Assembly: GCA_029931535.1 (NCBI GenBank)
Contig: JAQPZY010001129.1
Coordinates: 682,001-746,000, forward strand
From: Margaritifera margaritifera
Lineage: Eukaryota > Mollusca > Bivalvia > Unionida > Margaritiferidae
Direction of reading: 5' to 3'
Length of the DNA stretch: 64,000 nucleotides
Of the stretch, positions 24,992 to 36,112 are shown in pieces. Positions within the stretch are counted from its first letter, which is position 1. Every line of letters starts with the position of its first letter. A model generated the notes under the pieces. The model had not been told where the DNA came from, searched no databases, and was given only the letters and a program-made list of their open reading frames with translations. Both the position numbers and the translations under genes were made by a program.

Positions 24992-25690
24992 AAGTGTGAT
25001 TCATTTTTTAAGGCAAAATGTCAAAATGCACCTGTAATTTGGGAAATGATAAGCAATCTCCAAAGCAAGCTAAAGCCCAGCAAAACTGAATTTCAAAATT
25101 CCTGGTTTTGAGTTTGACTTTATAAAACTCAGCAGCATGTGGGAGCATTTTATTTTTTGCACACACTGTAAACACCATATTGATGTCAGTCGTTCTGGAG
25201 TGTACAACATCCATTGACGTAGCAACACCACCTAGCATATTTGAGACTCCATCACATCAATGCAGATGCAGAAAGATCATTTTCTATGCTGAGAAAACTT
25301 CAACAAGATCTTCAAGTTTGAACAACAGTACCATCCAGTCTTCAATGAGTGCAAAGCTGAACACAAATCACACTTGCATTACTTTCAAGCCCCCCTCCTG
25401 AATCTATTGAGAGCAGTAAAGACTGCATCTAATTAATAAAATATTCCACTGTCCAATGGATTTTAAGCACAGAAACTTGGTATATTTTTTATTTATTTAA
25501 TGCCTGTCTGGTTGTGATTATGTGAGTGTTAACATTTGTGTGGTGATGGTATTGGACAATGCTAAATCTATCAACTATTTTTTGTTTGTAAGTGTATTAA
25601 ATGCTTTAAAAAAACATGTTGTTTTCTTTTGTTTATCAAATTTGAATTTCCAGTAATTTTCTATAAGTTTATGTGAAAAGATGACATTCT
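24992..25690 (+). mobile_element. hAT-like internally deleted element, copy 1
   Basis: Aligns with 27056-27640 over nearly its full length. Plus-strand translation gives a BED-type zinc-finger-like piece, FCTHCKHHIDVSRSGVYNIH, then a stop. After about 40 bp comes NADAERSFSMLRKLQQDLQ (25259-25315). This resembles the conserved C-terminal dimerisation segment of hAT-related transposases, usually NADAERxFSxxRKI. The long catalytic middle is missing. Minus-strand frames here are shadows. No terminal inverted repeats or target duplication were resolved. Confidence 0.6.
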
Positions 25691-26699
25691 CAATTGGACG
25701 ACATCGTTAGTTTAATCATCCAAACTGACCCCCCTTGGGACCTCAAAACACACTTTTGAGTCTCCAAAACACTCCAACAATGTCTGAGAATATGGCAGGT
25801 ATGAGGCCTCATAGTCATGAAATATCTCAAGTGCAAAATTTGAACTCTGGCTCAAAATTTAATAATTTTTATCACTAATAACTGTAATGTCACTAGAGGC
25901 AGAATTCCAAAATTTAAGAATTGGCTTAATATTGTTTGCTCTACACAAATGCACAATTTCACAGCTGTCAATTAATGGCCGACTGGAATTGTCAACAGTA
26001 GATCAGTTAAATAGGATAGCAGTGTAAACCAGGTGACAACATAGCTTAGGTATTGTATGAAAGATATTCTTTTATCTTTGCTAGACATGTGTGGGAAAAA
26101 AAGGATATTTGGGATTATGTAGGTATTGATTGTTCTATATGTGTCATAAACTGCATTTGATTCTGTCAATATAAAGGACAACATACAGAAAAATGAAGCA
26201 CCTATTGTTGGTTCCATTTTTGATTTGTTTATACTGATCTTGTTCAAATTTAAAGTAGATTTCCATAATATCATGGTCAATGTAAGTGCTTCACTCTCAT
26301 ATCCTAATCAACAATTGGAATGTCCTCAGCCTTTTCCATCGCATGCTAGAAAAAGCCTGGGATGTAAATAATGGCCATTTTGAACTGCCCTCAAGCCTGT
26401 GGTTGTTATTACATCATAATTTCATAATGTCACAATGAATAGATGACGTATCATCACTAACAGCAATACATGCAATAATTGCAGACAATTCAAACCAAAC
26501 GATTTCTTAAATTTTTTCATTACAAAGTTGCAGGAATAACATTCAAAATTAAATATGCATGTATTGCATTGATTGTAGAGACACCATCAAGTGTTATTTT
26601 CAAAACCTATCATGTTATAAAAGTCTGTTCTTCACACATCTAGCCAGATGTTCATCTGCCAAAAACTTTCCTGAGTTGAAGTTATTCGACTTGCATTGC
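25691..26699. other. Nothing recognised
   Basis: No supported gene. The minus-strand open frame at 25972-26280 (102 codons) has no recognisable domain. Confidence 0.45.
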
Positions 26700-26757
26700 A
26701 GTGGGCATGATTGAATACATGGGACACAGTGGGTATGATTGAATACATGGGACACTG
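26700..26757. repeat. 29-bp tandem duplication
   Basis: GTGGGCATGATTGAATACAT and GTGGGTATGATTGAATACAT, each followed by GGGACAC, are consecutive units differing at one base. Confidence 0.85.
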
Positions 26758-27050
26758 TCAAGATATAATATAACAGGCTAAAGTTTTATTAAAATATTTT
26801 CATTGGTTCAAACGTTTTACCCATACATGGATAGAGGCCACTGACTTGTATTGTCCCTCACTGTGATCTTGAACTTAAGGCAGATGGCATGGCTACGGTA
26901 TGTGACATACTGTCTAATCAGGATATATAACTGGTTAAAGTGTCATTACAAAATCTTCAGTAGTTCAAAAAGTTATACTCCATACAAGGATACAAGTCAG
27001 AGTAACATTTTCCGATACTGTGACTTTGACACTGAAGCTAAAGCTGGGAG
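26758..27050. repeat. Two-copy diverged tandem repeat, ~155-bp unit
   Basis: AACAGGCTAAAGTTTTATTA...CATACATGGATAGAGG and AACTGGTTAAAGTGTCATTA...CATACAAGGATACAAG lie in the same order about 160-180 bp apart. Confidence 0.55.
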
Positions 27051-27055
27051 TAGTG

Positions 27056-27472
27056 TGGGAGTGTGATTTATTTTTGAAGGCAAAATGTGAAAATGCTGCT
27101 AAACTAAATTTAAGAACTCCTGGTTGACCGAGTTTGACTTTGTGAAGCTCAGCAGCAAGGGCAAGCATTTTACACTTTTCACATGCTGTAAACACCATAT
27201 TGCCATTAGTCATTCTGGAGTATACAACATCCATTGACATAGCAACACTACCCTACATCAGGGCAGATGCAGAAAGAGCACTGTCAATGCTCAGAAAAAT
27301 TCAGAGAGTTCTACAGCAAAGCTTGAACAACCCTCCAATGAACTATTGAGAGTAGCAAAGTCAGCTGAACTACAAGTTAACACTATTCCACAGTAAAATG
27401 AATTTTAAATGCATGAAACTGTGTATTTTTTTAATTAATGACAGTGTAATAGGTGTGATAATGTGATTGTGC

Positions 27473-27506
<34 letters not shown>

Positions 27507-27640
27507 TAATGGTACATGACAATGCTAAGTCTACAAGCTATTTTTTGTTAGAACTGTATTAAATGCTTCAAAGAAAAATATATTTATTTTCTTTTATTCA
27601 GATTTGAATTTCCAGTCATTTTCTACTGGCTTATATGAGT
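27056..27640 (+). mobile_element. hAT-like internally deleted element, copy 2
   Basis: Same structure as copy 1: the BED-like piece (EFDFVKLSSKGKHFTLFTCC, then KHHIAISHSGVYNIH) ends in a stop. It is joined after a short link to ADAERALSMLRKIQRVLQQS (from 27263). The missing middle is the same in both copies. The 3' non-coding part also matches copy 1 up to CAGATTTGAATTTCCAGTCA, with an added (GT)n expansion at 27475-27505. It abuts the mariner remnant at about 27641. Confidence 0.6.
27475..27505. repeat. (GT)n microsatellite
   Basis: About 15 GT units inside hAT-like copy 2. Copy 1 has only GTGTGGTG at the matching place, so it expanded after the copies separated. Confidence 0.95.
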
Positions 27641-28540
27641 AGTCAACTTATACTTGGTTGTTGCTTATTTGGGTCACAAGACACTGGAGCTAAATCAGGA
27701 CTGTATGGAGGGACGTGTGGCAAAGTTTGGATGCTGTGCTGCTGCAGGAGATGGCAAATTTATGCACTGGTGCATTGTCATGGAGTAGATGGATGCCTTG
27801 GGTACCGGTGCATGGACAGATGGTTTGGTAGTGTTCCACAATTTTGGCAACACTATGAAGGCATAAAATTGTCCAGTGAAACTAGCAGAGTCAGGCACAG
27901 GTACCTGGACCATTGGGTCTTTTGGTAAAAAAAAAAAAAAAATGAATATTAACTCTCTTGACAGTCTGACCACACCGAGCAATTTGTAGTCTCTGCTCAT
28001 TTTCTCTGATCCAAACTTTATTATTATTTTTGTTTTAGTCAAGTTCTAAAAAGTAAATCCATGTTTCATCACCTGTAACAATCTCACTCTTTTCTTATTT
28101 GCCGAGAAGCTATTTGGTGATTTCAACCCGAGACTGTTTTTGATCAGACATCAATAAATGTGGCCTTATCTTGCATGAACCTTTCTGAACTTCAAATGGT
28201 TTTCCAAGATATAAAACCTGCTGATGAATTCATGCCAGTGATAACAGAAATATCTTCACTGTGTATCGAGCATATTCATCAATTGACTCTTCACAGCAGC
28301 CAGTTCCTGCTCACCAATCACAGACGACATTCTTCCATAATGTGGGTCATATTCCACAGATTTGCCACCATCTTTACAACGATGAAACCAGTGCTCAAAA
28401 TTGTAGGATATGACAGAGAATTACATCTAGAAACTTTATTCAAGTTGGTTTTGATATCAGTCTGAAAGTACCCTAAGAGCACATGAATTTTACAATATGC
28501 TCTTTGCTCAGTAGTAGAATTGTTCTCTTTCTCTGCCATT
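27641..28540 (-). pseudogene. mariner-family transposase, broken
   Basis: The minus strand starts MAEKENNSTTEQRAYCKIHV near 28539. In shifting frames it then gives CKDGGKSVEYDPHYGR, VTGDETWIYF (28050-28079), a PKDPMVQVPV block, LLHDNAPVHK (27761-27782) and PPYSPDLAP (27686-27711). These are the three acidic catalytic blocks of mariner transposases (normally DD34D), which cut and paste DNA at TA sites. The last two aspartates are only about 27 codons apart because of a small deletion and frame change. Several stops and frameshifts make it inactive. No terminal inverted repeats were found. The plus-strand frames here are shadows. Confidence 0.85.
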
Positions 28541-30391
28541 TTTACATCTCTGTCATTTACCTATGTTACATCACATGCATATATCTGCAGGTGTCAGTGT
28601 TGTACATGCAACTGCAGATCATTCTATAGAACATCATTTTGTCTATCGATTGACATTATATTTATTGACAGGTTCAAAGAAACAAAACAGTTATAACAAA
28701 ATATTCAGAACTTTTCAAATATGCTATTAATTTATGTCCCAAGTCAAGGACTCATTGTAGTTGCACCTCGAAATTAACTTTACTTGAATGCTTTAAACTA
28801 GGGGTGGGGACAACTAGTGTCAATAATAGATGGAAGAATATTTAAGTTTCTCCTCCATGCCTCCCCCTGCAATAAGTAAAGTTAAAGTACACCACTCATT
28901 TGCACTCCTGATTTCATACAAGAATTCCAAAGACTTGTATGTCTCAGATTCTACTCCACTTTTTCAAATTTTGTACAGGGTTCAATTTCTAAATAAAAAT
29001 TTAATCTCAACATTTGACCTGTGGGATCATGTATTATTTACAGGAGAATCCAGGAATGCTTATGTTGATGTGATTCAGTTTTATTTCAGCATTCACTAAC
29101 ATGAACCAGATGATGCAGGTAACTACCGTAGTTCAAAATGATGACCACAGGATTAAAATATGAAACTATACACTAAAGTGAATGCTTGGTTCAAAAAGCA
29201 AAAATGTGTATCAAATTAGGGATGGGGTGTGTGGATGTGAAAAGGAAGTGCTTTATGTCTTTTACAAACCAATTAGTGACAGCTATTGCTCCCAGGGTTT
29301 GAAACATGAACTGACCATACACTGAAAATCTTAAACCAAAAACTTCACACCTTTTCATGCTGTTGCACTGCATGCATGCAGCTGTTTAAATAAGCATGAA
29401 ATGCCTATGCTAAAGCAGTTACAACAAATATTACAGGGATTGGAATGCGAGTCAAAAGTGTTCAAGTACTTGAATGCTACAATGCAAAATGGTACTCACT
29501 GCAGCCCCAAAACACTGAAATTATATTAGAGAATGGTTCTGTAGCACCAAAGTTATGGATGTAGTCAAATTTCAACAAATGTTCCCTGTAGGACTATAAT
29601 GAATATCAGTACTCATCTAATTTCATTAAGAAAAAGTTAATACCCGTCTGATGCTCAGGCATCCATTTATGTAGATGGGGCAAGAGGAATAACAAGAGTC
29701 AGAAATGTTTGTCCAGGAGAATCAACTCTATTATAAACAAATATCACCAGAAAAAAAATCTTAGCATAAGAAATTTATTATTCTGTAAGAAATTGTATTC
29801 AAGGTGTGAGATTGTGAGATACTGGTAAAAAATGCTGTGAAATATTGCCTCACTCTGTAAAATATATTGCTATGAATTGACAGTATTGGTTTACAAGTAC
29901 ACCCATGCTGCTCCCCTAAAACCCATCAGAGTGTAAAACTATCCATCATAAGTCACCATAAACCAATCTGGACATGATTAAGGGTCATAACAACAGTAAT
30001 TCATGCCCTATATAATTTATTTTCTGCTATTATGAACATAAACAACTTGCACCTATATCACTGGGAGGGGGATCAATCATTATTCAGACAAAATGTGGCA
30101 ATGTCATAGAAGACTCAAACAGGACCAAGAAGTTTAGAATTCCAGATTATATTGATGGTTTCATGATGATTTTCAGGGGGTTGGTTGGAGGGGTTCAGTC
30201 TAACCTTATATTTTTCAAAGAGATCAGATTAAATTGGTCATTTTAAGCAAAATGAACCAACCCTTCCCAAAAAACCAAACCCTTCTATAAAATTAAATAA
30301 ATCCTAGATCCACTCTTGTGTTATCTAAGAACTTGATACAATGAGTGACAAGAAAAATGAGAGAAATCTTGCCTTATATATGGTGTAAGTG
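28541..30391. other. Nothing recognised
   Basis: AT-rich, open frames under 90 codons, no domain or repeat boundary. Confidence 0.45.
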
Positions 30392-30669
30392 CATTCTATG
30401 AAGGGGCCCCGGGTGGCCGAGTGGTCTAAGGCGCTCGCCTTTACCGATCACTGCCATCTCACCTCTGTCTGCGTGGGTTCGAGTCTCGGGCTCGGCCAAT
30501 GTGGATATGTGAGAAAGCTTGCCAGTAGCTTCCCGTGGGTCAGTGGTTCTTCCCGGAGTTTTCCCGGGTTCTTCCTCCACCAGATAAAACTGGCCGCCAT
30601 GTATAGCCTATCATGTGCTGAAAAATGGCGTTAAACCCACAACAACAACAACAACAACATTCTATGAAG
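30392..30669 (+). mobile_element. tRNA(Leu)-like SINE with perfect 12-bp target duplication
   Basis: The head has an A box, GGTGGCCGAGTGGTCTAAGG (30412-30431), and a B box, GGGTTCGAGTCTC (30475-30487), closely resembling a leucine tRNA. The body includes GAAAGCTTGCCAGTAGCTTC and CTGGCCGCCATGTATAGCC. The tail is (ACA)n at 30639-30657. CATTCTATGAAG occurs exactly at 30392-30403 and 30658-30669. Intact polymerase III boxes and a perfect duplication suggest a young insertion. The open frames across it are incidental. Confidence 0.9.
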
Positions 30670-32139
30670 AAAGACTGTTGACAGGCTAATTAACTGCCAC
30701 CAAGACTCTCCTGATACATGAAGCACAACTACCATTATCACTCAAACTTCAAAGAATTTAAATTCAACTTTCTGAATAATAGTTTTGTATTAGTTAGATG
30801 ATGTGAGTGGAATACCAGATATATTGCAGCATGGTGCGATCAAAAAGGTATTTGTAGAGAAACTGAGGGTGCTATAGTGCCCAAGTTTTCTCTGCCAATA
30901 CAATTTACATCCCACACCCTACGATATAACTGGTATCACATAAGAGAATATTGTCTAACTGATTTATTGGACAACTGTGGCTTTTTTCCCCCAACTTTTA
31001 TATGATACAGCTATTATGTGACCTTGGTCACATATGTTTCTCTTATATGCCTCTTTCCCCGGCATCCCATTTCTTTCTTCTTTTTTAAATTTAAATGCAT
31101 CATCCATTGGGATAAAATGTAGCCAAACATTTTCAACTGCTCATGTGTTCATACTCCTGTCTCTTCAAAATCATCCATTAACACGTCATTTGTTCATGTA
31201 ATTTTTAAAGTGCTGTGATCCTCTTTGAATAAGACTATTCTACATCACTTTGCCACAAATTTTGGACCATTTTGAAAGCAGAGTGGGAAGTGAAGACATT
31301 ACCTACACTTATCATTAAGGATCTTATTAACATGGAAATTTGACTGCTTCTTGACAACATTCTGCAGCTAAAGAAAACTGCCATTATTTCATCTGCTGAA
31401 GGAAAATTTACTTGAAAGTGCAAACATTTCTAATAATCGAACTTAAATTTACCTGTAAATATTACATTGCTTAATTTTTTGGGACATATTCATGCTGTGT
31501 TAGAATGAATTTTGCAGAATTTATACCTGCAAAATATTGCCAAAACATATTGACAACAATACTGCGGTATATTTCTGGATTTAATTTGTGGAGCAATGGT
31601 TATGAAGGTTAGTGGGTTTGTTTTCCCTGACACTGATTCATGCTTGCCTTTTTGCAATTTCATGTTTTCTCTTATTGTTCATTTACAGGATGGCATAATA
31701 AATACAATCAATTTTCAATGTCCATCTTTTCATTGTATGTCAGTTGCCAAATTATTGAAAATTCTCTCTCACTGTGACATGATCTATTCAACTGGAGACA
31801 AGAAACAATGTCTGACAAGGTCAGACATCATTAATTAATACTCCAGTTGGTAATACCCATCCATGGAATACCAGTTACTGGTACCCCATGGCCCAGCCAT
31901 GGTTTACCAGAAGTTAGAACATGGGAAAGATCTGACAAGAAATCTGCTATCTTTAAATAAATATAAATCTTTTTGTTAGAAATAAAATAAATGGAAAGCA
32001 CTATAAAAATACAAGGTTTGCTGTGCATTGTGTTGCACCAGGCTCAGTTAAAATCAAAGTAGGTCCTAAGTTCAGGGCTAATATTAACTGACATGAAAAA
32101 GTGAAGGAAGAATAGGACGCTGTCCCCAAACTTTAACTA
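30670..32139. other. Nothing recognised
   Basis: No coding signal. 31850-31920 has small palindromic CCATGG-containing stretches but no clear element boundary. Confidence 0.45.
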
Positions 32140-32790
32140 ACTTGCCCGAGAAATATTTGAATCTCCATCAAATTACTACTGCTACTACTCCCATAACTCA
32201 GGTGAAGACTCTGGGTGTGGAAACAATTCCAAATGGCAGAACCTGGAAATTGGAATACTTCCTGGTCCAAGTAAAAGCGGAGGTATTTGCAATGTGGAGG
32301 AAATAACGGGATGTGCAAGTAGGCATTCTGAAGGTCGATGGATACAGCCCAATCTGAAGGATGCATTGCATTCCGGATTGAGAATATGGCCTCGATCTTG
32401 AAAGGTTCCTCCAGAAGAAACCAGTTGAAAGGGGAGATTAATTATGAGACAAAACTTTCTGCTTTTCTTGGTGACCAGATGATTCAGGAGTAGAATGTGG
32501 AAGACTGATTGTTCAGGACCCTCTCAATTGCCCATTTCTGTAAAAAGGGTGTGCATCTCTTCCTTTAATTTCACCAAATTAGGCTGGTGAAAAGACATGG
32601 GGTCCTTGAAAGAGGGGGTTGTTCCCAAAAATGTAGTCAATAACCCTCACTCACAATAGAAAGGACCCACAAATCATTTGTGATGCTTGACCTAGGAGAG
32701 GAATGCATGGCAGGAGAGGGTTTGAGTCCCTAGGGCTGTCCCCCCTCCTTTATTAGGAAAGGAAGGAGAGTTAGAGAGCTTCCTTCGTGG
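32140..32790 (-). pseudogene. DIRS reverse transcriptase, 3'-truncated
   Basis: The minus strand reads FKIEAIFSIRNAMHPSDWAV then SIDLQNAYLHIPL, the RT block with the first catalytic aspartate (SIDL), followed by KYLRFYLDQEVFQF. This part is missing from copy 1. The sequence ends before a YxDD motif, and a frame change follows FQF. Upstream the RT start segment is broken by stops (32370-32700). The fragment is inactive. Confidence 0.8.
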
Positions 32791-32796
32791 GGCACT

Positions 32797-34261
32797 TTAG
32801 CCACCACACATTGAACCCAATGGTTGAGGAGGAGGTTTAAACTGAGGTTGTGGATTGGATGGAGGCTGCATCTGTTCAAAGAACTTTGTGGCTGGCCCCT
32901 GGGGGCCATTTGCATTACCACGCTTCCTGGCCGATTGCGATGGGCCAGGAGCAGTTGTAAAGGATCTGTGCTGATGATCCTTCAAATCTTGGGAAGCCAT
33001 GGTAGGAATGAGTTCTCTGAAGAGGGTCTTGGCTTGCAAAGGAGCAGCCCTGAGAAGGTCTTTACTATGGTTAAGTAAGACCTTCAATGAGTCCAATGCA
33101 ACATCACGGCAGATGTGCAGAAGTTCCAATGATAACTCCACTGAAACAGAAAGTACATGCCATGAGGTTTTGGTCACAGCTTCCAGCACACATTGCTGGA
33201 TTAATTGAGGCCTCTATCAGCATAATAAATGAAGTAGCTGAGAAAAGGACAGCATGAGAAACTATGGTGACTAACAACTGGGCTTTCTGTTCAATAGCTT
33301 CAATTGTCTTTATGAGAAGGCATGCCGAGGCTCCAGTTGAGATACTCACTTGAGACGATACAGTGTCCAACTGGGAAGGTTTAATAGGCCACTTCGAGGA
33401 ATGTATCCTGTAACTCAAGGCAGAGATCATAGATCTCATCGTTGAGAGAGGAATGGACCACCCTCTATACTGCCGAGCAATGTCTTGGCCTGTACAGAAC
33501 CTCTGAGAGATTTCCTCAATTTTGGAGGAATAAGGAAGAAGCAGGAGGTCTCGTTGTGTTTGAGTCCCTGAGATCTTTTCCAAAATGGAAAGAATCTTTT
33601 TGGAAAGTGCACCTGATGGTTTCGGGCACAAGCATGCTGGTAAGAGGTGGTAAAAAAAGCTTACCACCTTATCAAAGAACCAGATCTCCTCCTCCTTATC
33701 CAACTGAGAGGAACTTGCTGGCCTGATAGTAGGCAGCAATGGAGCTGCTTTAACATGGAACTCAATGGAGTCGACGAGGACAGATTGGGCATCATCATTG
33801 TCTAGTAGATTCCAAACAGGAGAGTCTCTGGGCATCACTATGTCCCTCGGGGGCAGAGGTGATATAAGAGCACTCTGTGTCACTGCCTGTAGCTCATTGT
33901 GGTGTCTATCCTATATGGCACAGATGATGCTATGCCTCCAGTCTTCCTGGTTGATGCCACTTGATGAGGAGGTGATGGCAGTACACGAACCACAGCATCA
34001 CCTTTACTCTGGGTCCAGGATCCAGTAGTCCATGGAGGTTGAGGGACTCAGAGAACGAGAACCCCAAGAATTCTGAAGAAGACGAGGAAGGAACTTTCTT
34101 TCTCGCTTTATATGTACGTCTATGCTCTGCGAGATCGCAGACCTTGTCCGAACATAGGCTGCAAAAGGGACAACCATCTGTCCTCTTGTAGCCTGTACAA
34201 GATAAGCAAGTGGGGTGGTGTCCCAGGGGGCCTTACCTGTTACCGCACCTTGCTTAGCCAT
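32797..34261 (-). pseudogene. DIRS gag-like region, longest surviving frames
   Basis: A 259-codon frame (33104-33883) is the longest open frame in the window. A 130-codon frame (32797-33189) overlaps it and carries the continuation (CRDVALDSLKVLLNHSKDLL, RAAPLQAKTLF, then a proline-rich end), so one frameshift near 33189 splits the protein. The N-terminal part starts MAKQGAVTGKAPWDTTP at 34261. A frame change then gives CLSCTGYKRTDGCPFCSLC and CDLAEHRRTYK, a cysteine/histidine-rich, possibly zinc-binding segment. A structural or nucleic-acid-binding role is inferred from position. Confidence 0.7.
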
Positions 34262-34640
34262 TGCTGTAAAAGAATGCTGAAAAGAAGATTTATCAAAAAC
34301 TTCAATGCAAGTATATGTAAAGAAAGGTAATGCGTGGACTAAGTCTATGCTAAATATGATAACAGCAAGAAGTTACCTTATCTAGGTGTTGCCATGAAGA
34401 ATTAAAACAATCATTGATGTTTTAATGTAAAAAGGTAAGCAATGCTAAGCAGAACACTGAAAATCATAAGATAATGAAGTCAACCAGGCTTACTAGTAAT
34501 TGAAAGCTAGGGACGACTAAATTAGCAAAAAACCAGCGAGTAAGATTGCTAACAAAAAAGGATAATATCAAGGAAAACTATTCAATACTAATTTTGAGAA
34601 TGAACTGGTGTTTGATAACCAAACACACAATATGAAGGGA

Positions 34641-34858
34641 AATGTAGTTTTTTTTTTTTGGGGGGGGGGAAGTAAAACTAATTTTAATTATGCAATACTT
34701 ACCTGTCGCTATTGTTAGCTATTCCATTTTCGTGCCGAAAATCACTGTCCGTTCAATGTGAATACATCCTCCCAGAGTGGAGAAAAGGTAAGAATGACCT
34801 TTGCACTCCAGTCTGTGCCTTGTTTAGGCTTGCCTAAATCATCATCTTTTTCATAGAC
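34641..34858. repeat. 3' inverted terminal repeat of DIRS copy 3
   Basis: The outermost part is AATGTAG, 12 T, 10 G, then AGTAAAACTAATTTTAATTA. From 34702 the sequence CCTGTCGCTATTGTTAGCTA onward to CATCATCTTTTTCAT is the reverse complement of 39006-39161 with few differences. The outermost ~60 bases do not match the other terminus. They match the internal complementary region instead. Confidence 0.85.
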
Positions 34859-34902
34859 GACAATTACGCAAGACATCAGAGCGGGGTGAGAGGAGGGTAT
34901 TC

Positions 34903-35007
34903 GACAATAGCGACATGTAAGTATTGCATAATTAAAATTAGTTTTACCCCCCCCAAAAAACTATGTTTAAATAGCAGCAATTACTTATCCTGTTGCTATT
35001 GTTAGCT
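34903..35007. repeat. Internal complementary region of DIRS copy 3
   Basis: The first half (34903-34963) is the reverse complement of the outermost 3' terminus (34641-34716), including the C-run and A-run matching its G-run and T-run. The second half (34967-35007, from AAATAGCAGCAATTACTTAT) is the reverse complement of the outermost 5' terminus (39144-39181). The two halves meet near 34964-34967, so the region reads like a record of the joined ends. In DIRS elements this region templates completion of the ends and circle formation. Confidence 0.85.
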
Positions 35008-35186
35008 GAATTTGTCAGTTAAGGGGGTAGGCTGATGCTCTAGTTAAACTGATCAAAAACAGAAAAAATGTAATGTACTCACCGTAGAGGGAGAGGTACA
35101 TCTTATAGAATGTTGGTGTCTCTCTGAGCCACATGTTGTGCTGCAACGATGGGCTCCAGAGAAAAAAATGCCTGCGCTCTGTTGTG

Positions 35187-36112
35187 CTAATGAGCAGAGA
35201 TAAAAGGAGGAGAAGGTAGCAAGGGAATGCCAGAAGCTGCCTTCATGACGTCGTCTAAGGGGGAGGGATTAAAGTAGGCCCATGAGGCAGCAATGGCTCG
35301 AACCTCATGAGTTTTTAGTTTCACAAAGGAAAGGTCTCGATCAGTAAGGGACTGATATGCTCTTTTGATTGTAGTAACAATCCACCAGGAGATGGTGGCA
35401 ACTGAAATGTCTACAGAGCCCTTAAGAGGAAGGAAGAGACATTCCCTACCCTTCCTTTTTCCTTTGGAGGCATTAAGATAGAAATGGAGGGCCCTCACGG
35501 AGCATAAGAGTCTATCTAGATCATTCCCTGCACAGATTTGACTTAGACTGGGGATCTCTATGGGTAATGGAGCTACCGAAGGTAATTGATGTTAAGCGAA
35601 AATCCTGGTTGGCAGAGGAGGGAGACAGAATCGTAATTCCTGTTAAACTGGAGACAGCCAGTGTCAATAGACAAGGCATGAATCTCACTTCACTCAATGG
35701 TTCATAGGGGGTTTTGGTTAAAGACCACAAAACACAAGAAGATTCCATCTGGGCGTAAGAGAGCGGAAGACGGGTCTCTGGAGCTCAAGTACTTAATATG
35801 ATCGGCAAGGTACGAATCTGAACTGATTGCCATGCCTGGAGAGAATTTAAGTGTGTTCGAGATGGCAGCTCGATAGCCCTTGATAGTGGATACTGAACAT
35901 CTTTTGGTCTCAAAAAGGAACAAAAGGAAATCAACAATGGAAGTTACAGAAGGGCAGATAGGATCAATGTGTTTCCTATTGCACCAATCACAGAAGATTC
36001 TCCACCTGGTATCATAGACCTTGGATGTAGAAGCACTCCTGGCCTGAATGATGCAACTGGAAACTCGTCCCGAAAACTTGTTCTGGCGGAGAGATCGCTT
36101 GAGATGAGCCAA
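35187..36112 (-). pseudogene. DIRS tyrosine recombinase, nearly full length but broken
   Basis: N-terminal domain: ASTSKVYDTRWRIFCDWC and VSTIKGYRAAISNTLKF (35702-36112). Catalytic domain: GRECLFLPLKGSVDIS, then KTHEVRAIAASWAYF (HxxR-type box at about 35296-35313), then LDDVMKAA. A frame change there gives FWHSLATFSSFYL, whose tyrosine fits the active-site position. The segment before it (35521-35748) moves from KTPYEPLSEVRFMPC to an ANQDF-like block without the expected first-arginine box, so part of the core seems deleted. It would have integrated the circular intermediate; this copy is inactive. Confidence 0.8.

Larger units (their letters stand above)
32140..34640 (-). mobile_element. DIRS-type retrotransposon copy 2, main part (interrupted by copy 3)
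   Basis: On the minus strand it carries a 5' leader (34335-34640), a gag-like region (32797-34261) and the start of RT (32140-32790). Sequence past the RT palm (RNase H, recombinase, 3' terminal repeat) is absent, so the 3' side is truncated at about 32140. The leader continues at 39188-39705, beyond the inserted copy 3. The join is supported by the uninterrupted homologue at 19584-20495. Confidence 0.8.

Noticed and set aside
27635..27928. 97-codon plus-strand frame
   Set aside because: It is antisense to the mariner HDNAPVH and SPDLAP blocks, which explain the conservation.
30410..30490. Possible leucine tRNA gene
   Set aside because: The A and B boxes are good but the 3' half does not close an acceptor stem. 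The sequence continues into a SINE body with an ACA tail and target duplications.
33442..33726. 94-codon plus-strand frame
   Set aside because: It is antisense to the longer DIRS gag-like frame whose order and homology to copies 1 and 3 are clear.
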